From Xanthomonas codiaei (GTDB lineage: Bacteria; Pseudomonadota; Gammaproteobacteria; Xanthomonadales; Xanthomonadaceae), in the NCBI RefSeq assembly GCF_002939785.1, contig NZ_MDEC01000034.1, positions 1 through 51,265 of the forward strand: a stretch of 51,265 nucleotides of DNA, given 5' to 3'. Shown piece by piece: positions 9,132 through 19,077 of this stretch (position 1 is the stretch's first letter; every line of letters starts with the position of its first letter). A program made the translations under genes and the position numbers. Under the pieces are notes generated by a model. The model was not told the DNA's origin. It made no database searches and worked only from the letters and a program-made list of their open reading frames with translations.

Positions 9132-9160
9132 CCGGCCCGGCGCATCCCGCGCCGGGCCGG
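9132..9160 (-). terminator. Strong hairpin downstream of the endonuclease gene
   Basis: CCGGCCCGGCGC (9132-9143) and GCGCCGGGCCGG (9149-9160) form a perfect 12-bp stem with a 5-nt loop just past the stop codon. There is no T run, so it may be a 3'-end stabiliser or part of a Rho-dependent terminator rather than an intrinsic one. Confidence 0.5.
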
Positions 9161-9166
9161 TATCGC

Positions 9167-10936
9167 TCAGTTGGCCAGCTGGCAGCTGGCCGGCTTGGCC
9201 GAGTTGAACAGGCTAGCAGTGGCCCATTCGGGGTGATCGACGAACGGATTGCGGTTGCCCTGGAAGCTGAAGATCACCTGGTTGCGGGCGCGCTCGGCAT
9301 CGTCCGGCGGATCGGCCTGATGCCAGGCCAGCAGCGTGGACAGCAGGCCCATGTAGGCGGGCGAGGCCGAGGTCTGCACGATCCGGCTGCGGTCGTCGGT
9401 GAGCTCCAGGTCCGGCTCGGACTGCCCGGTGCCTGCATCGGTGCCGCCTTCGTAGCGGATCGCCATGTACATCACCGCACGCGCCATGTCGCCCTTGCGC
9501 CGGCCCCACACCTCGAAGCTGCCGCCGTTGCCGTCTGGCGTGCGCACCCAGTTGGAATTGCCCGGATAGCGCCCGCTGCCGCCGCCACTGCCGTCGTTGA
9601 CCTCGGTCACCCGCTCGCCGCAGCTGCTGGTGCAGGTGGCATAGGGTTTGTTGCCGCGGTCGGCGTTGAAGGCGGTGTCGGTCAGGTACAGCATGTGGGT
9701 GTCGGTGTAGGGCGCGTACGGCAGGCCGCGGTCGCCGGTGGCGCTGCCGAAGCCCAGCGAGTTGGGCCAGGTGTGCTCGCGGTTGTAGGTGAGCCCGCTG
9801 CCGGTGCCGGCGCGGTCGCTGACCTTGGCGTAGCTGCGGTTGCGGTAGGCGTCCAGGATGCGGCCGCTGTTGTTGGGGTCCTCGTCGGCCATCTCCAGGA
9901 TGGTCCAGGTGCTGGTACCGGTGCCGCTGTACGGGTACACCGTGTGGCCCTTGATGGTGGCATGCAGCGAACAGCGCAGCTGGCTGGCGTTGGCGGTGTT
10001 CACCCGCGAGTAGTAGCCGGTGCCGCCGCCGCTGGCGGTGGCCACGGTGAAGGCGATGGATTGATTGGCCGCCGGGTTCAGGCCGCTGGCATCGCGGATG
10101 GCGCTGGCGGTGATCGCCAGGGTGCAGCGCTCGCCGCCGACCAGGGCGGTGTTGGTGGACAGCGTGAACCGGGTGCCGGTCGTTGCGTAGCTCAGCGCCA
10201 CGTTGCCGGAGCTGGCGCAGCTCAGCGCAAAGGCACCGCTGCTCAGAGTTACCGCCTCGCTGAAGCCCACTGCCAGATCGCCGGCGGCCGGGAAGCCGGT
10301 GGCGCCCTGGGTCGGGGTGGTGCTGGTGATCGTCGGCGCGCCAGTCGTGCCGCCACCGCTGCCGTTGAAGCTCTGGCCGCGGTTGCAGGCGCCGAAGGTC
10401 TGCGCCGCCGAGCCGGCCCAGCTGAAGTTGGCCGCGTTGCTGCCGGTGCCGGTCAGCTGCAGCGAGCTGCCGACCGCGCTGCTGTTGCTCTCGCTGACCG
10501 GCAGGTTCTGGCTGGCGACCCCGGCCGCCGCGCCGCCGCTGCCGGTGATGGCGCCTTCGTAGCTGAGGAACTGCACCAACTGGCCGCTGGGGTCGACCAG
10601 CGCCACGCCGTCGTTGGGACCGTTCTGCACGCCGTTGCTGGCATAGCTCACAGTGGCCATACGCACCTGGCTGCCGCAGCTGACCAAGCTGCCGGCCGGC
10701 ACCGCAGTGGTGGAGTAGACCGTGGCCGCACCTGGGGTGCTGCCGTTGTAGAGCTGGATGCGGTAGCCGCTCAGCGATTCGCCGGCAGTGGCCACCACTT
10801 CCACCCCTTCGCCGCTGTCGCCGGAGGCGCCCGCGTCGTCGTAATGCAGTTCGTTGATGAACACCGCGGCGTGGGCGGTGGGGACGGCCAGGGCGACGGC
10901 GCAGGCCAGGGCAAGACTACGGAACGGCAACCTCAT
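9167..10936 (-). CDS. Secreted multidomain endonuclease I family nuclease
   Basis: The 589-residue product has a clear signal peptide (MRLPFRSLALACAVALAVPTAHA). An N-terminal domain (about 24-175) starts AVFINELHYDDAGASGDSGE and resembles a lamin-tail (LTD) domain. A Ser/Gly linker and a bacterial Ig-like segment (about 185-290, TITSTTPTQGATGF...LAVGFSEAV) follow. The C-terminal half is an EndA/NucM-type endonuclease I with YNREHTWPNSLGF (His388 as the general-base candidate), GDMARAVMYMAIRY and a terminal substrate-binding region. It probably degrades extracellular DNA for nutrition or biofilm/NET escape; that role is inferred from the family. No partner gene is adjacent. Confidence 0.88.
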   Translation of the reverse strand: MRLPFRSLALACAVALAVPTAHAAVFINELHYDDAGASGDSGEGVEVVATAGESLSGYRIQLYNGSTPGAATVYSTTAVPAGSLVSCGSQVRMATVSYASNGVQNGPNDGVALVDPSGQLVQFLSYEGAITGSGGAAAGVASQNLPVSESNSSAVGSSLQLTGTGSNAANFSWAGSAAQTFGACNRGQSFNGSGGGTTGAPTITSTTPTQGATGFPAAGDLAVGFSEAVTLSSGAFALSCASSGNVALSYATTGTRFTLSTNTALVGGERCTLAITASAIRDASGLNPAANQSIAFTVATASGGGTGYYSRVNTANASQLRCSLHATIKGHTVYPYSGTGTSTWTILEMADEDPNNSGRILDAYRNRSYAKVSDRAGTGSGLTYNREHTWPNSLGFGSATGDRGLPYAPYTDTHMLYLTDTAFNADRGNKPYATCTSSCGERVTEVNDGSGGGSGRYPGNSNWVRTPDGNGGSFEVWGRRKGDMARAVMYMAIRYEGGTDAGTGQSEPDLELTDDRSRIVQTSASPAYMGLLSTLLAWHQADPPDDAERARNQVIFSFQGNRNPFVDHPEWATASLFNSAKPASCQLAN

Positions 10937-11240
10937 CGACAGCTCCTTGTGATCGGGGAATGCGTCGCCGACTGTAGAGCCTGCGCATGACAGTCGGTGG
11001 AACCTGGTTCCACTTCAGGGCAATGTCGACTCGGGAGGGTAGGGTGCCATGGCGCGGCGCCCTGCCGGTGCGGTGCGCCCGCCTCGCGCCGGTCGGTGGA
11101 GCGTGCCCCGGCCCAGGCGATCGCCCCATTGCTCCGTTCGCGATGGCGCGGCCCGCGCGCGCGGCCCGAACCTTCACGCAGTTCCCGGCTGCACGGTGGC
11201 CCCCGCGTGTCGAGCGGATGAAAATTTTTTGCGCCCGGCC
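10937..11240. other. Divergent intergenic region upstream of groES and the endonuclease gene
   Basis: This 304-nt stretch separates the divergently transcribed endonuclease gene and groES. Open frames in it encode Arg/Ala-rich shadows. I see no gene; the identifiable control sites of groES begin at 11241. Confidence 0.4.
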
Positions 11241-11268
11241 CTTGAAACCCGCCCGCCCAGCACAATCT
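11241..11268 (+). promoter_or_regulatory. Heat-shock (sigma-32-type) promoter of groESL
   Basis: CTTGAAA (11241-11247) is followed after 13 bp by CACAATCT (11261-11268), close to the sigma-32 consensus CTTGAAA-N11-16-CCCCATNT (7/7 and 6/8). The start point would be about 110 nt before groES, upstream of the CIRCE element. Confidence 0.7.
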
Positions 11269-11310
11269 CTGGCCCGCACCCGCTCTGTCGGGTTTTTTCC
11301 GCGCGCTGTG

Positions 11311-11337
11311 CTGGCAGTCGTCATGTGCGAGTGCTAA
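11311..11337 (+). promoter_or_regulatory. Degenerate CIRCE operator (HrcA site) of groESL
   Basis: The right half GAGTGCTAA (11329-11337) is perfect. The left half CTGGCAGTC (11311-11319) matches TTAGCACTC at 6 of 9 positions, with the canonical 9-bp spacer. It lies 50 nt before groES, within the transcribed leader of the sigma-32 promoter. Confidence 0.75.
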
Positions 11338-11387
11338 CATCGCCGATAATTTCCAGGCCAATCAATCACTTAAGAGGGTCTTTCTCT

Positions 11388-11675
11388 ATGAGCATCAAGC
11401 CGCTTCACGACCGCGTTGTAGTCAAGCCGATCGAAGCCGACGAAGTTTCCGCCGGCGGCATCGTGATCCCGGACTCGGCCAAGGAAAAGTCCACCAAGGG
11501 TGAAGTCGTCGCCATCGGCGCCGGCAAGCCCCTGGACAACGGCAGCCTGCGCGCGCCGGTGGTTAAGGTCGGCGACAAGGTCATCTACGGCCAGTACGCC
11601 GGCAGCAGCTACAAGTCCGAAGGCGTCGAGTACAAGGTGCTGCGCGAAGACGACATCCTGGCCGTCATCGGCTGA
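11388..11675 (+). CDS. groES: Co-chaperonin GroES
   Basis: GroES caps the GroEL folding chamber. The 95-residue product ([19 protein letters not shown]) contains the mobile-loop region [15 protein letters not shown] and the usual C-terminal [15 protein letters not shown] lies about nine bases upstream of the ATG. The start at 11388 is unambiguous because the longer upstream frame crosses the CIRCE element. It is separated from groEL by an unusual 142-nt spacer that contains an inverted-repeat element (11690-11804). Confidence 0.98.
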
Positions 11676-11689
11676 TAGCCGTTGCCGGC

Positions 11690-13458
<1,769 letters not shown>

Positions 13459-13483
13459 TCCGCGCCAATTCGGCTGTTGCGTT

Positions 13484-13514
13484 AAAAAAACCCCGCCGAA
13501 CGGCGGGGTTTTTT
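13484..13514. terminator. Bidirectional intrinsic terminator between groEL and xopX
   Basis: ACCCCGCCG (13490-13498) pairs with CGGCGGGGT (13501-13509) around a tiny AA loop, with an A run before and a T run after. It can terminate groESL on the plus strand and the convergent effector gene on the minus strand. Confidence 0.9.
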
Positions 13515-13575
13515 ATGCGCGTCACTCACGCTTGCGCATGCACATGGCAGTTGCCGATGACCGGCGCTCGTCCCG

Positions 13576-15705
13576 TCAGGACGAAGGCGCTGTGCTGGTT
13601 GCGGCCTGATCCGGCGACCGATGCGCGTGCGCAGGCGAGCGTTGCTCAGGCGAGGCGCTGGCTGCGGCCAACGCGGCGTCGTCGTTCGTCTCCTCGATAT
13701 CGGCGATGTCGTCGATTTCGGTGATCGTGACGCTGCTGCTGGGCCTGGTCTGCGCCTGCGCGCCGGCGTCCTCGATCACCTGCAGGGCGATCTCGCCGAC
13801 CCGCTGCGCATACTCCTGTGCCTGGTCCGGCGACAGGCTCTGCACATATCTGGCCGTGTCTTCCACGTTCTGGATGAGCTCCTCGGGCGAGGACGGCATG
13901 CGGGTTGCGAGCGTGGTGCCGTCGGGCCCTCTGAACACCCGCATGACCTGCGCGCCGCCCCAGTTCATCGCCAGCTCTGCGCCACGCGCCATCGGGCCCG
14001 GCATGGTCATCGACATCAGCGACATGATCGCGCCGGCGTAGTAGGGCGATGCCGACGAGGATTCGATCAGGCTCTTGTCTGCCAAGGTCTTGGACAGTTT
14101 CTCCACGCCCAGGGCCAGCGCCATCACCAAGCTGCCGGAGCACATGGCCTTGAAGCGCTCCATTGCGTCCTGGCGGGTCGCATGTGCGTTGAGCGCCGAC
14201 TGCATCATCACGGTCGTGACAAGGATGGAGTCGGCAACCAGGTCGACCGTGCCGATCCGATCCGGTTGGATCAGGTAGACCGTCAGCCCGGTCACTCCGG
14301 CCGCCAGCGTCGCCAGTGCCAGCTTGGGGGCAATGTCGTGGTTGGTGACCTGGCGCGGGATGGTGGTTGGCTGGTCCTGATTCTGGTTCTGGTCCACTTG
14401 TAGCGCAGTGCTCAGTCGCTTGCTGCATTGGTCCAGCGTCTCCAGCAGGTGCGTGCACTGGGCATTGAGCGTACGGGTGAGCTCGTGCCCTTGGCTCGGG
14501 TCGGTGAACGCGCGACGTGCCTGTTGAAACGCTTCTCGGCCGTTCTCCAGAGCGGCGCAGATCTCGTTGAGTTGCGTGCGCAGTTGCGCGCTGATCTGGC
14601 CGGGCGTCAGGCGTGCACGCAACCGCTGCGCCTGGCTCTGAAACCCGGCGCTTTCTGCAATGCCGGCGCCCAGGTGCGACACCTTGTGCTGCAGTCGATT
14701 GCCGAGCACGTTGAGGCTGTTCCAGAGGAAAGGCGTGAGCACCATCGCCGCGCACGCGGTCGATGCGGCCGCGGCAAATCCCGGGTTGTTTTCCACTGCT
14801 TCGGCCTGGTGCCGCATGGACGGGTTGCCGAATTTCTTGGGCAGTTCGGTGGTGAGGAACAATCCGTTGAGCAAAATCGAGTAGAAGTGCATCTCGTTGG
14901 CGTCGCGCCCCAGCTGCCCGCCCATCAGCGGGAACGGAAGCCCGTCGGCGGTGGGGCGCAGCGCAGAGGCCGAAAGCGTCATCACGCCCTTGGTTGCCGC
15001 GGCGATGGAATAGGCGAAGGTCTTGGCCTGGTTGCCCAGAAACGGACTGGGAACGACCAGGGGCCACAGATTGACCAGGTTGGCCAGCGACTTCAGCGCC
15101 CGCCCGGCAGCAGGTGTGCCGTGCTCCAGCGGCTGCAGCGCGTCTTCCACGGCCTTGATGTCGCCGAGCAATTGCTGGCGAAAGCGTGCTTCCAGACCGG
15201 TTGCCGCTTCGATGACATCGCGTAGCTGGGTGATCTGCTGGCGGCACGCGGCCAGACTGTGCGGCGCGTGCTGTTCCGGGTCGGTGTGACGCACCATCTG
15301 CAGGAATGCAGGATCGTCCGCATGGATCTGCAGCATGGTGCGCAGATCCGCCAGCGACCAGAGATCGGACGCCCCCTTCGATACCGCAGCGTAAGCCTGC
15401 TGAACGCCGCTTGCCAATGCAGCGTTTGCGCGGGCGGCAAGCGAGGGGGCGGTGGACGGGCCGGCGGCGCGTTCGGGTGAATGGGCTGGCGGTTCAGCGT
15501 CGTGCGAGGGCACCGGCGAAGCGCCGTGCTCGGAGTCGGCGGTGGACGCGCGCGAACGGCTGCGCGGAGTGAGCGCCGACAAGCTGGGGTGGAGCGGCGT
15601 TTGCGTCGGCGACGTGGCGTCGGCGACCGGAGCGTTGTCGGTATGGGTGTCGTGCAATGGCGCCGGGGAAGAGGGGCCTGCGGTTTGCTGTTTCTTGATC
15701 TCCAT
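13576..15705 (-). CDS. xopX: Type III secreted effector of the XopX family
   Basis: XopX is a Xanthomonas effector delivered into plant cells that modulates host immunity; its biochemical activity is not known to me. The 709-residue product starts MEIKKQQTAGPSSPAPLHDT. Its first 110 or so residues are Ser/Thr/Pro/Ala-rich and hydrophilic, as expected of a type III signal. The central part has helical, partly hydrophobic stretches (for example LALATLAAGVTGLTVYLI and GSLVMALALGVEKL), and the C-terminal tail is acidic and Ser-rich. I base the assignment on remembered family sequence and on its known position next to groEL in Xanthomonas. A longer in-frame start at 15951 would translate the leader region and is not used. 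An imperfect PIP-like box lies upstream. Confidence 0.82.
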   Translation of the reverse strand: MEIKKQQTAGPSSPAPLHDTHTDNAPVADATSPTQTPLHPSLSALTPRSRSRASTADSEHGASPVPSHDAEPPAHSPERAAGPSTAPSLAARANAALASGVQQAYAAVSKGASDLWSLADLRTMLQIHADDPAFLQMVRHTDPEQHAPHSLAACRQQITQLRDVIEAATGLEARFRQQLLGDIKAVEDALQPLEHGTPAAGRALKSLANLVNLWPLVVPSPFLGNQAKTFAYSIAAATKGVMTLSASALRPTADGLPFPLMGGQLGRDANEMHFYSILLNGLFLTTELPKKFGNPSMRHQAEAVENNPGFAAAASTACAAMVLTPFLWNSLNVLGNRLQHKVSHLGAGIAESAGFQSQAQRLRARLTPGQISAQLRTQLNEICAALENGREAFQQARRAFTDPSQGHELTRTLNAQCTHLLETLDQCSKRLSTALQVDQNQNQDQPTTIPRQVTNHDIAPKLALATLAAGVTGLTVYLIQPDRIGTVDLVADSILVTTVMMQSALNAHATRQDAMERFKAMCSGSLVMALALGVEKLSKTLADKSLIESSSASPYYAGAIMSLMSMTMPGPMARGAELAMNWGGAQVMRVFRGPDGTTLATRMPSSPEELIQNVEDTARYVQSLSPDQAQEYAQRVGEIALQVIEDAGAQAQTRPSSSVTITEIDDIADIEETNDDAALAAASASPEQRSPAHAHRSPDQAATSTAPSS

Positions 15706-15798
15706 GGTGGGTTTCCTTGATGGGAGGGAGCGGCCAGCGGGTACTGGCTGGCGCACATGCATCATTCGAACAAGCCTGCCCGGCCGGCATAACGCGAT

Positions 15799-15823
15799 GC
15801 GAACTCCTGCGTTGCAGGAAGAA
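15799..15823 (-). promoter_or_regulatory. Imperfect PIP-box-like site upstream of xopX
   Basis: On the minus strand the arrangement is TTCTT-N15-TTCGC, about 95 nt before the effector start. The second half matches the HrpX plant-inducible-promoter consensus TTCGB; the first half has a mismatch. I could not find a good -10 (TANNNT) at the usual 30-32 bp distance, so function is uncertain. Confidence 0.3.
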
Positions 15824-16126
15824 CCAACCAGGCAGGACGGTGGCAACTTGTGATCGCATGACCTGTTGCACCTGCGCAGGGTCGAGTGCGCTGGGCGCGC
15901 AGGAATCGTGGTGGAGGCACCCCAGCCGGCCGCATCATCGATCGCCGTCACACTCTGTCACCACCTGTTGACACCGATGTCATCGCAGCCTTAGCGTCGC
16001 TTGGCAGGCGTTTGCGCCGAGCGGTCGGGGGGCCGTCGGACAAGGGGCAGCGGTGCATGCATCGCTGGCAGGCGTCGTTGCAGCGCACCGCCACGCCGGC
16101 CATGTCCGGCTTCTCCCGGGGATCTT
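15824..16126. other. Divergent intergenic region xopX / TonB-dependent receptor
   Basis: This stretch of about 300 nt should hold the receptor promoter. I see no Fur-box-like or other AT-rich operator and no gene that can be supported. Confidence 0.4.
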
Positions 16127-19018
16127 ATGAACTGCCGCAGTCATCGCCTTGCCTTGTCGATTTCCGTGTCCCTTGCCATGACCGCCGCGTTCGCGCCGCC
16201 GCTCATGGCCCAGCAAACCGAAACGGATGCGCCGCGTGCCACATCCACGCTGGATGCGGTCAGCGTGACCGGTTCGCGCATCAAACGTGCGCAGGTCGAA
16301 GGCGCACAACCGGTGGTCACCATCTCCGCGCAGCAGATCCAGCAGGAAGGCTTCGCCACCGTCTACGACGTGCTCAACAGCATGAACCAGCAGGGCTCGG
16401 TGGAAGCCGACACGCAGTGGGGATCGCACACGCCCAACGCCTCGCCGATCAACCTGCGCGACCTGGGGCCGGGCCGCACGCTGCTGCTGGTCAACAGCCG
16501 CCGCGTGGCCGATTACCCGCTGCCCTGTGGCGGCGAAAGCAATTTCTCCAACTACAGCAACATCCCCGCCGCCGCAGTGGAGCGTATCGACATCCTTACC
16601 GGCGGCGCTTCGGCGATCTATGGTTCGGACGCGGTGGCCGGCGTGATCAACGTGATCCTCAAGCGCGACTACCAGGGCGACCAATTCCGCCTGCGCGGCG
16701 GTACCGCCACCGAGGGCGGGCGCGATACCTTCGACGCGTCCTGGGCCGGCGGGCGCACCGGCGAGAACTGGAGCGTGACCTACGCGCTGCAGGCCACCCG
16801 GCGCGACCCGCTGAGCGGGCGCGATCGCCCGCAGATGGACGATTCGGACGATATGTCCTACTCCAACTGGACCGGCCAGAACCGCCGTTATGGCTTCAAT
16901 CCGTTCACCGGTCTGAGCCTGGTCGACGCCACGACCAACGAGCGCCTGGCGCCGCCGGCCGGCACCTGCGCGCGCTTCGGCGGCGAGTTCATCGACGGCC
17001 AACGGCTGAGCTACAACCAGAACACCGGTGCGCTCACCGACGCCGGCAGTTACTGCGGCATGGCGCGCGATTACGGCGACTGGGGCCTGGTCACCGGCAG
17101 CGAGGATTACTCGGCGTATCTGTACGGCACCTGGAAGTTCGGTCAGGCCACCGAGGCCTGGGCCACGCTGTCGGCCAACCGCAGCATCGGGCGCTGGACC
17201 TACGACCCGCCGTATGTGCTGATCGGGCCGTTCCAGGATGCGCGCACCGGGCGCCAGTTGACTGCCATCCGCCAGCTCACCCGCCGCGAAGCCGGTGGCT
17301 GGGATCGCCTGGCCAACTACAACAAGGAGCAGTCCTGGGATCTGGGCGCGGGCCTGCGCGGTGTGTGGGCCGACCGCTTCGATTGGGAGCTGAGCGTGGG
17401 CCGTTCGCGCTACACCGTGGACGAGTACATCCGCACCGTGGATACCGCGCGCGCTACCGAGTATTTTCTCGGCAGCCCGCTCGGCACCGGTGCGAGCGGA
17501 AATCCGATCTACGCGGTCAACGAAGCGCGCTGGTACACGCCGTTGTCCGGTAACGCGTACGACGACCTGGTTGCCAAGTCGCATAACTCGGCCTATTCGT
17601 GGGTGAACCAGGCCGCTTTCAGCCTCAGTGGCGACGTGGTGCAGGGCTGGGCCGGGCCGATCCGCTTCGCCACCGTGGCCGAAGTCGCCAAGCAGGGCTA
17701 TCAGCTCTCGCCCGACCCCTGCGCCAACGAGTGCTACCCGGTGGACGTGGTCGACAGCGGTGGTGGCGAGCGCCTGCGCAGCTCGGCCGGGCTGGAATTC
17801 CAGATCCCGCTGCTGTCCACGCTCAGCGCCAATATCGCCGGCCGCTACGACCGCTACAGCAACTATCGTTCGTCTGCGGCCATCCAGACCGAGGTGGGCG
17901 AGCAGAGCGACACCACCTGGAGCGCCGGCCTGGAATGGCGGCCGGTGGACAGCCTGCTGGTGCGCAGCACCCTGGCCACCAGCTTTCGCGCACCGGACAT
18001 GCACTACGTGCTGGGCGAACCCAGTTCCACCAACCAGACCGTGATCGACCAGTACCGCTGCATCACCTCCGGCGCGTACCAGACCGGCGGCTGCAACGAC
18101 GAGAACAACAACATCTTCTACACCGTGGACGTGAACCGGCGCGGCACTCCGGACCTGCGCTCGGAAACCGGCCGCTCGTTCACCGGCGGGGTGGTGTGGG
18201 ACATCGTGCAAGGCCTGTCGCTGAGCGTGGACTATTACCGCATCCGGCTGGAGGACATGATCAAGGACCTGGATCGCGACGAGATCCTGTCGGCCGAAGC
18301 CGGCTGCCGTACCGGCACCACCATCAGCGGCGGCGCCTGGAACAATCCCGGCGGCGCCGGCTACTGCGACACCATCACCTCGCGCGTGGCGCGCAATGCC
18401 GACGGCACCATCGCCAGCATCGAACGCGGACCGATCAACCTCGCGCAGATGGAAACCTCCGGCATCGACGCGTCGTTGAAATACCGGCTGAGCACGGCCG
18501 GCTGGGGCAACTTCCAGCTGTCGCTGGAATACAACAATCTGATCGCCTACCGCGAGCAGATCTACCGCACCGACAGCGACGAGAACCGCCGCGACGAACG
18601 CGTGCGCAGCCGCGTGCGTGGCAGCGTGCATTGGGACAACGGCGGCGCCTGGGACTGGACCGTGTACTTCCGCCGGCTCGGTTCGATGCGCGCGGTCAAC
18701 TGGGGCACCTGCGCCCGCTTCGACGACGGCTACCAGCCCAGCGCTTCGGACCAGTGCCTGGTCACCGATACCGGCAACGTGAATCTGGGCCAGACCAGCA
18801 AGCGCTACTTCGGCCGCGTGGGTCCGGCGATCTACTGGAACCTCAGCACCGGCTACAGGATCACCGACCACGCCAAGGTCAATTTCTACGTCAACAACGT
18901 GTTCAACGAAGTGGGCTACGAGAACAAGGAGCGCTTCTACGGCTACGGTTTCTACAACACCACCTTGTTCAACCCGATCGGCCGCGAAGTGGCGGCGGAG
19001 TACATCTTCACGTTCTGA
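16127..19018 (+). CDS. TonB-dependent outer-membrane receptor
   Basis: The 963-residue product is a TonB-dependent transporter. It has a signal peptide (MNCRSHRLALSISVSLAMTAAFAPPLMA, about 28 residues). A TonB-box-like stretch (TLDAVSVTGSRI) follows, then a plug domain with INLRDLGPGRTLLLVNSRR and VERIDILTGGASAIYGSDAVAG. The rest is a large beta-barrel ending in ...AAEYIFTF with a terminal Phe. Several Cys pairs in predicted extracellular loops (for example PCANEC and YRCITS...GGCND) are common in Xanthomonas receptors. The substrate cannot be read from the sequence and no metabolic gene is adjacent. The start at 16127 precedes the signal peptide directly; the upstream extension is not plausible. 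Confidence 0.93.
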   Translation: MNCRSHRLALSISVSLAMTAAFAPPLMAQQTETDAPRATSTLDAVSVTGSRIKRAQVEGAQPVVTISAQQIQQEGFATVYDVLNSMNQQGSVEADTQWGSHTPNASPINLRDLGPGRTLLLVNSRRVADYPLPCGGESNFSNYSNIPAAAVERIDILTGGASAIYGSDAVAGVINVILKRDYQGDQFRLRGGTATEGGRDTFDASWAGGRTGENWSVTYALQATRRDPLSGRDRPQMDDSDDMSYSNWTGQNRRYGFNPFTGLSLVDATTNERLAPPAGTCARFGGEFIDGQRLSYNQNTGALTDAGSYCGMARDYGDWGLVTGSEDYSAYLYGTWKFGQATEAWATLSANRSIGRWTYDPPYVLIGPFQDARTGRQLTAIRQLTRREAGGWDRLANYNKEQSWDLGAGLRGVWADRFDWELSVGRSRYTVDEYIRTVDTARATEYFLGSPLGTGASGNPIYAVNEARWYTPLSGNAYDDLVAKSHNSAYSWVNQAAFSLSGDVVQGWAGPIRFATVAEVAKQGYQLSPDPCANECYPVDVVDSGGGERLRSSAGLEFQIPLLSTLSANIAGRYDRYSNYRSSAAIQTEVGEQSDTTWSAGLEWRPVDSLLVRSTLATSFRAPDMHYVLGEPSSTNQTVIDQYRCITSGAYQTGGCNDENNNIFYTVDVNRRGTPDLRSETGRSFTGGVVWDIVQGLSLSVDYYRIRLEDMIKDLDRDEILSAEAGCRTGTTISGGAWNNPGGAGYCDTITSRVARNADGTIASIERGPINLAQMETSGIDASLKYRLSTAGWGNFQLSLEYNNLIAYREQIYRTDSDENRRDERVRSRVRGSVHWDNGGAWDWTVYFRRLGSMRAVNWGTCARFDDGYQPSASDQCLVTDTGNVNLGQTSKRYFGRVGPAIYWNLSTGYRITDHAKVNFYVNNVFNEVGYENKERFYGYGFYNTTLFNPIGREVAAEYIFTF

Positions 19019-19077
19019 GTGAGTGTCATTGCTGCGGACACGCTACGGCACCGTTGCCGTGGCGTGTGGCAAGGCGA

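Noticed and set aside
8915..10990. 691-codon plus-strand open frame opposite the endonuclease gene
   Set aside because: Val/Ala/Gly low-complexity product; the nuclease on the minus strand has a signal peptide and active-site motif.
15980..18871. 963-codon minus-strand open frame opposite the TonB-dependent receptor
   Set aside because: The receptor has a signal peptide, plug and barrel ending; the antisense frame is a third-position GC artefact.
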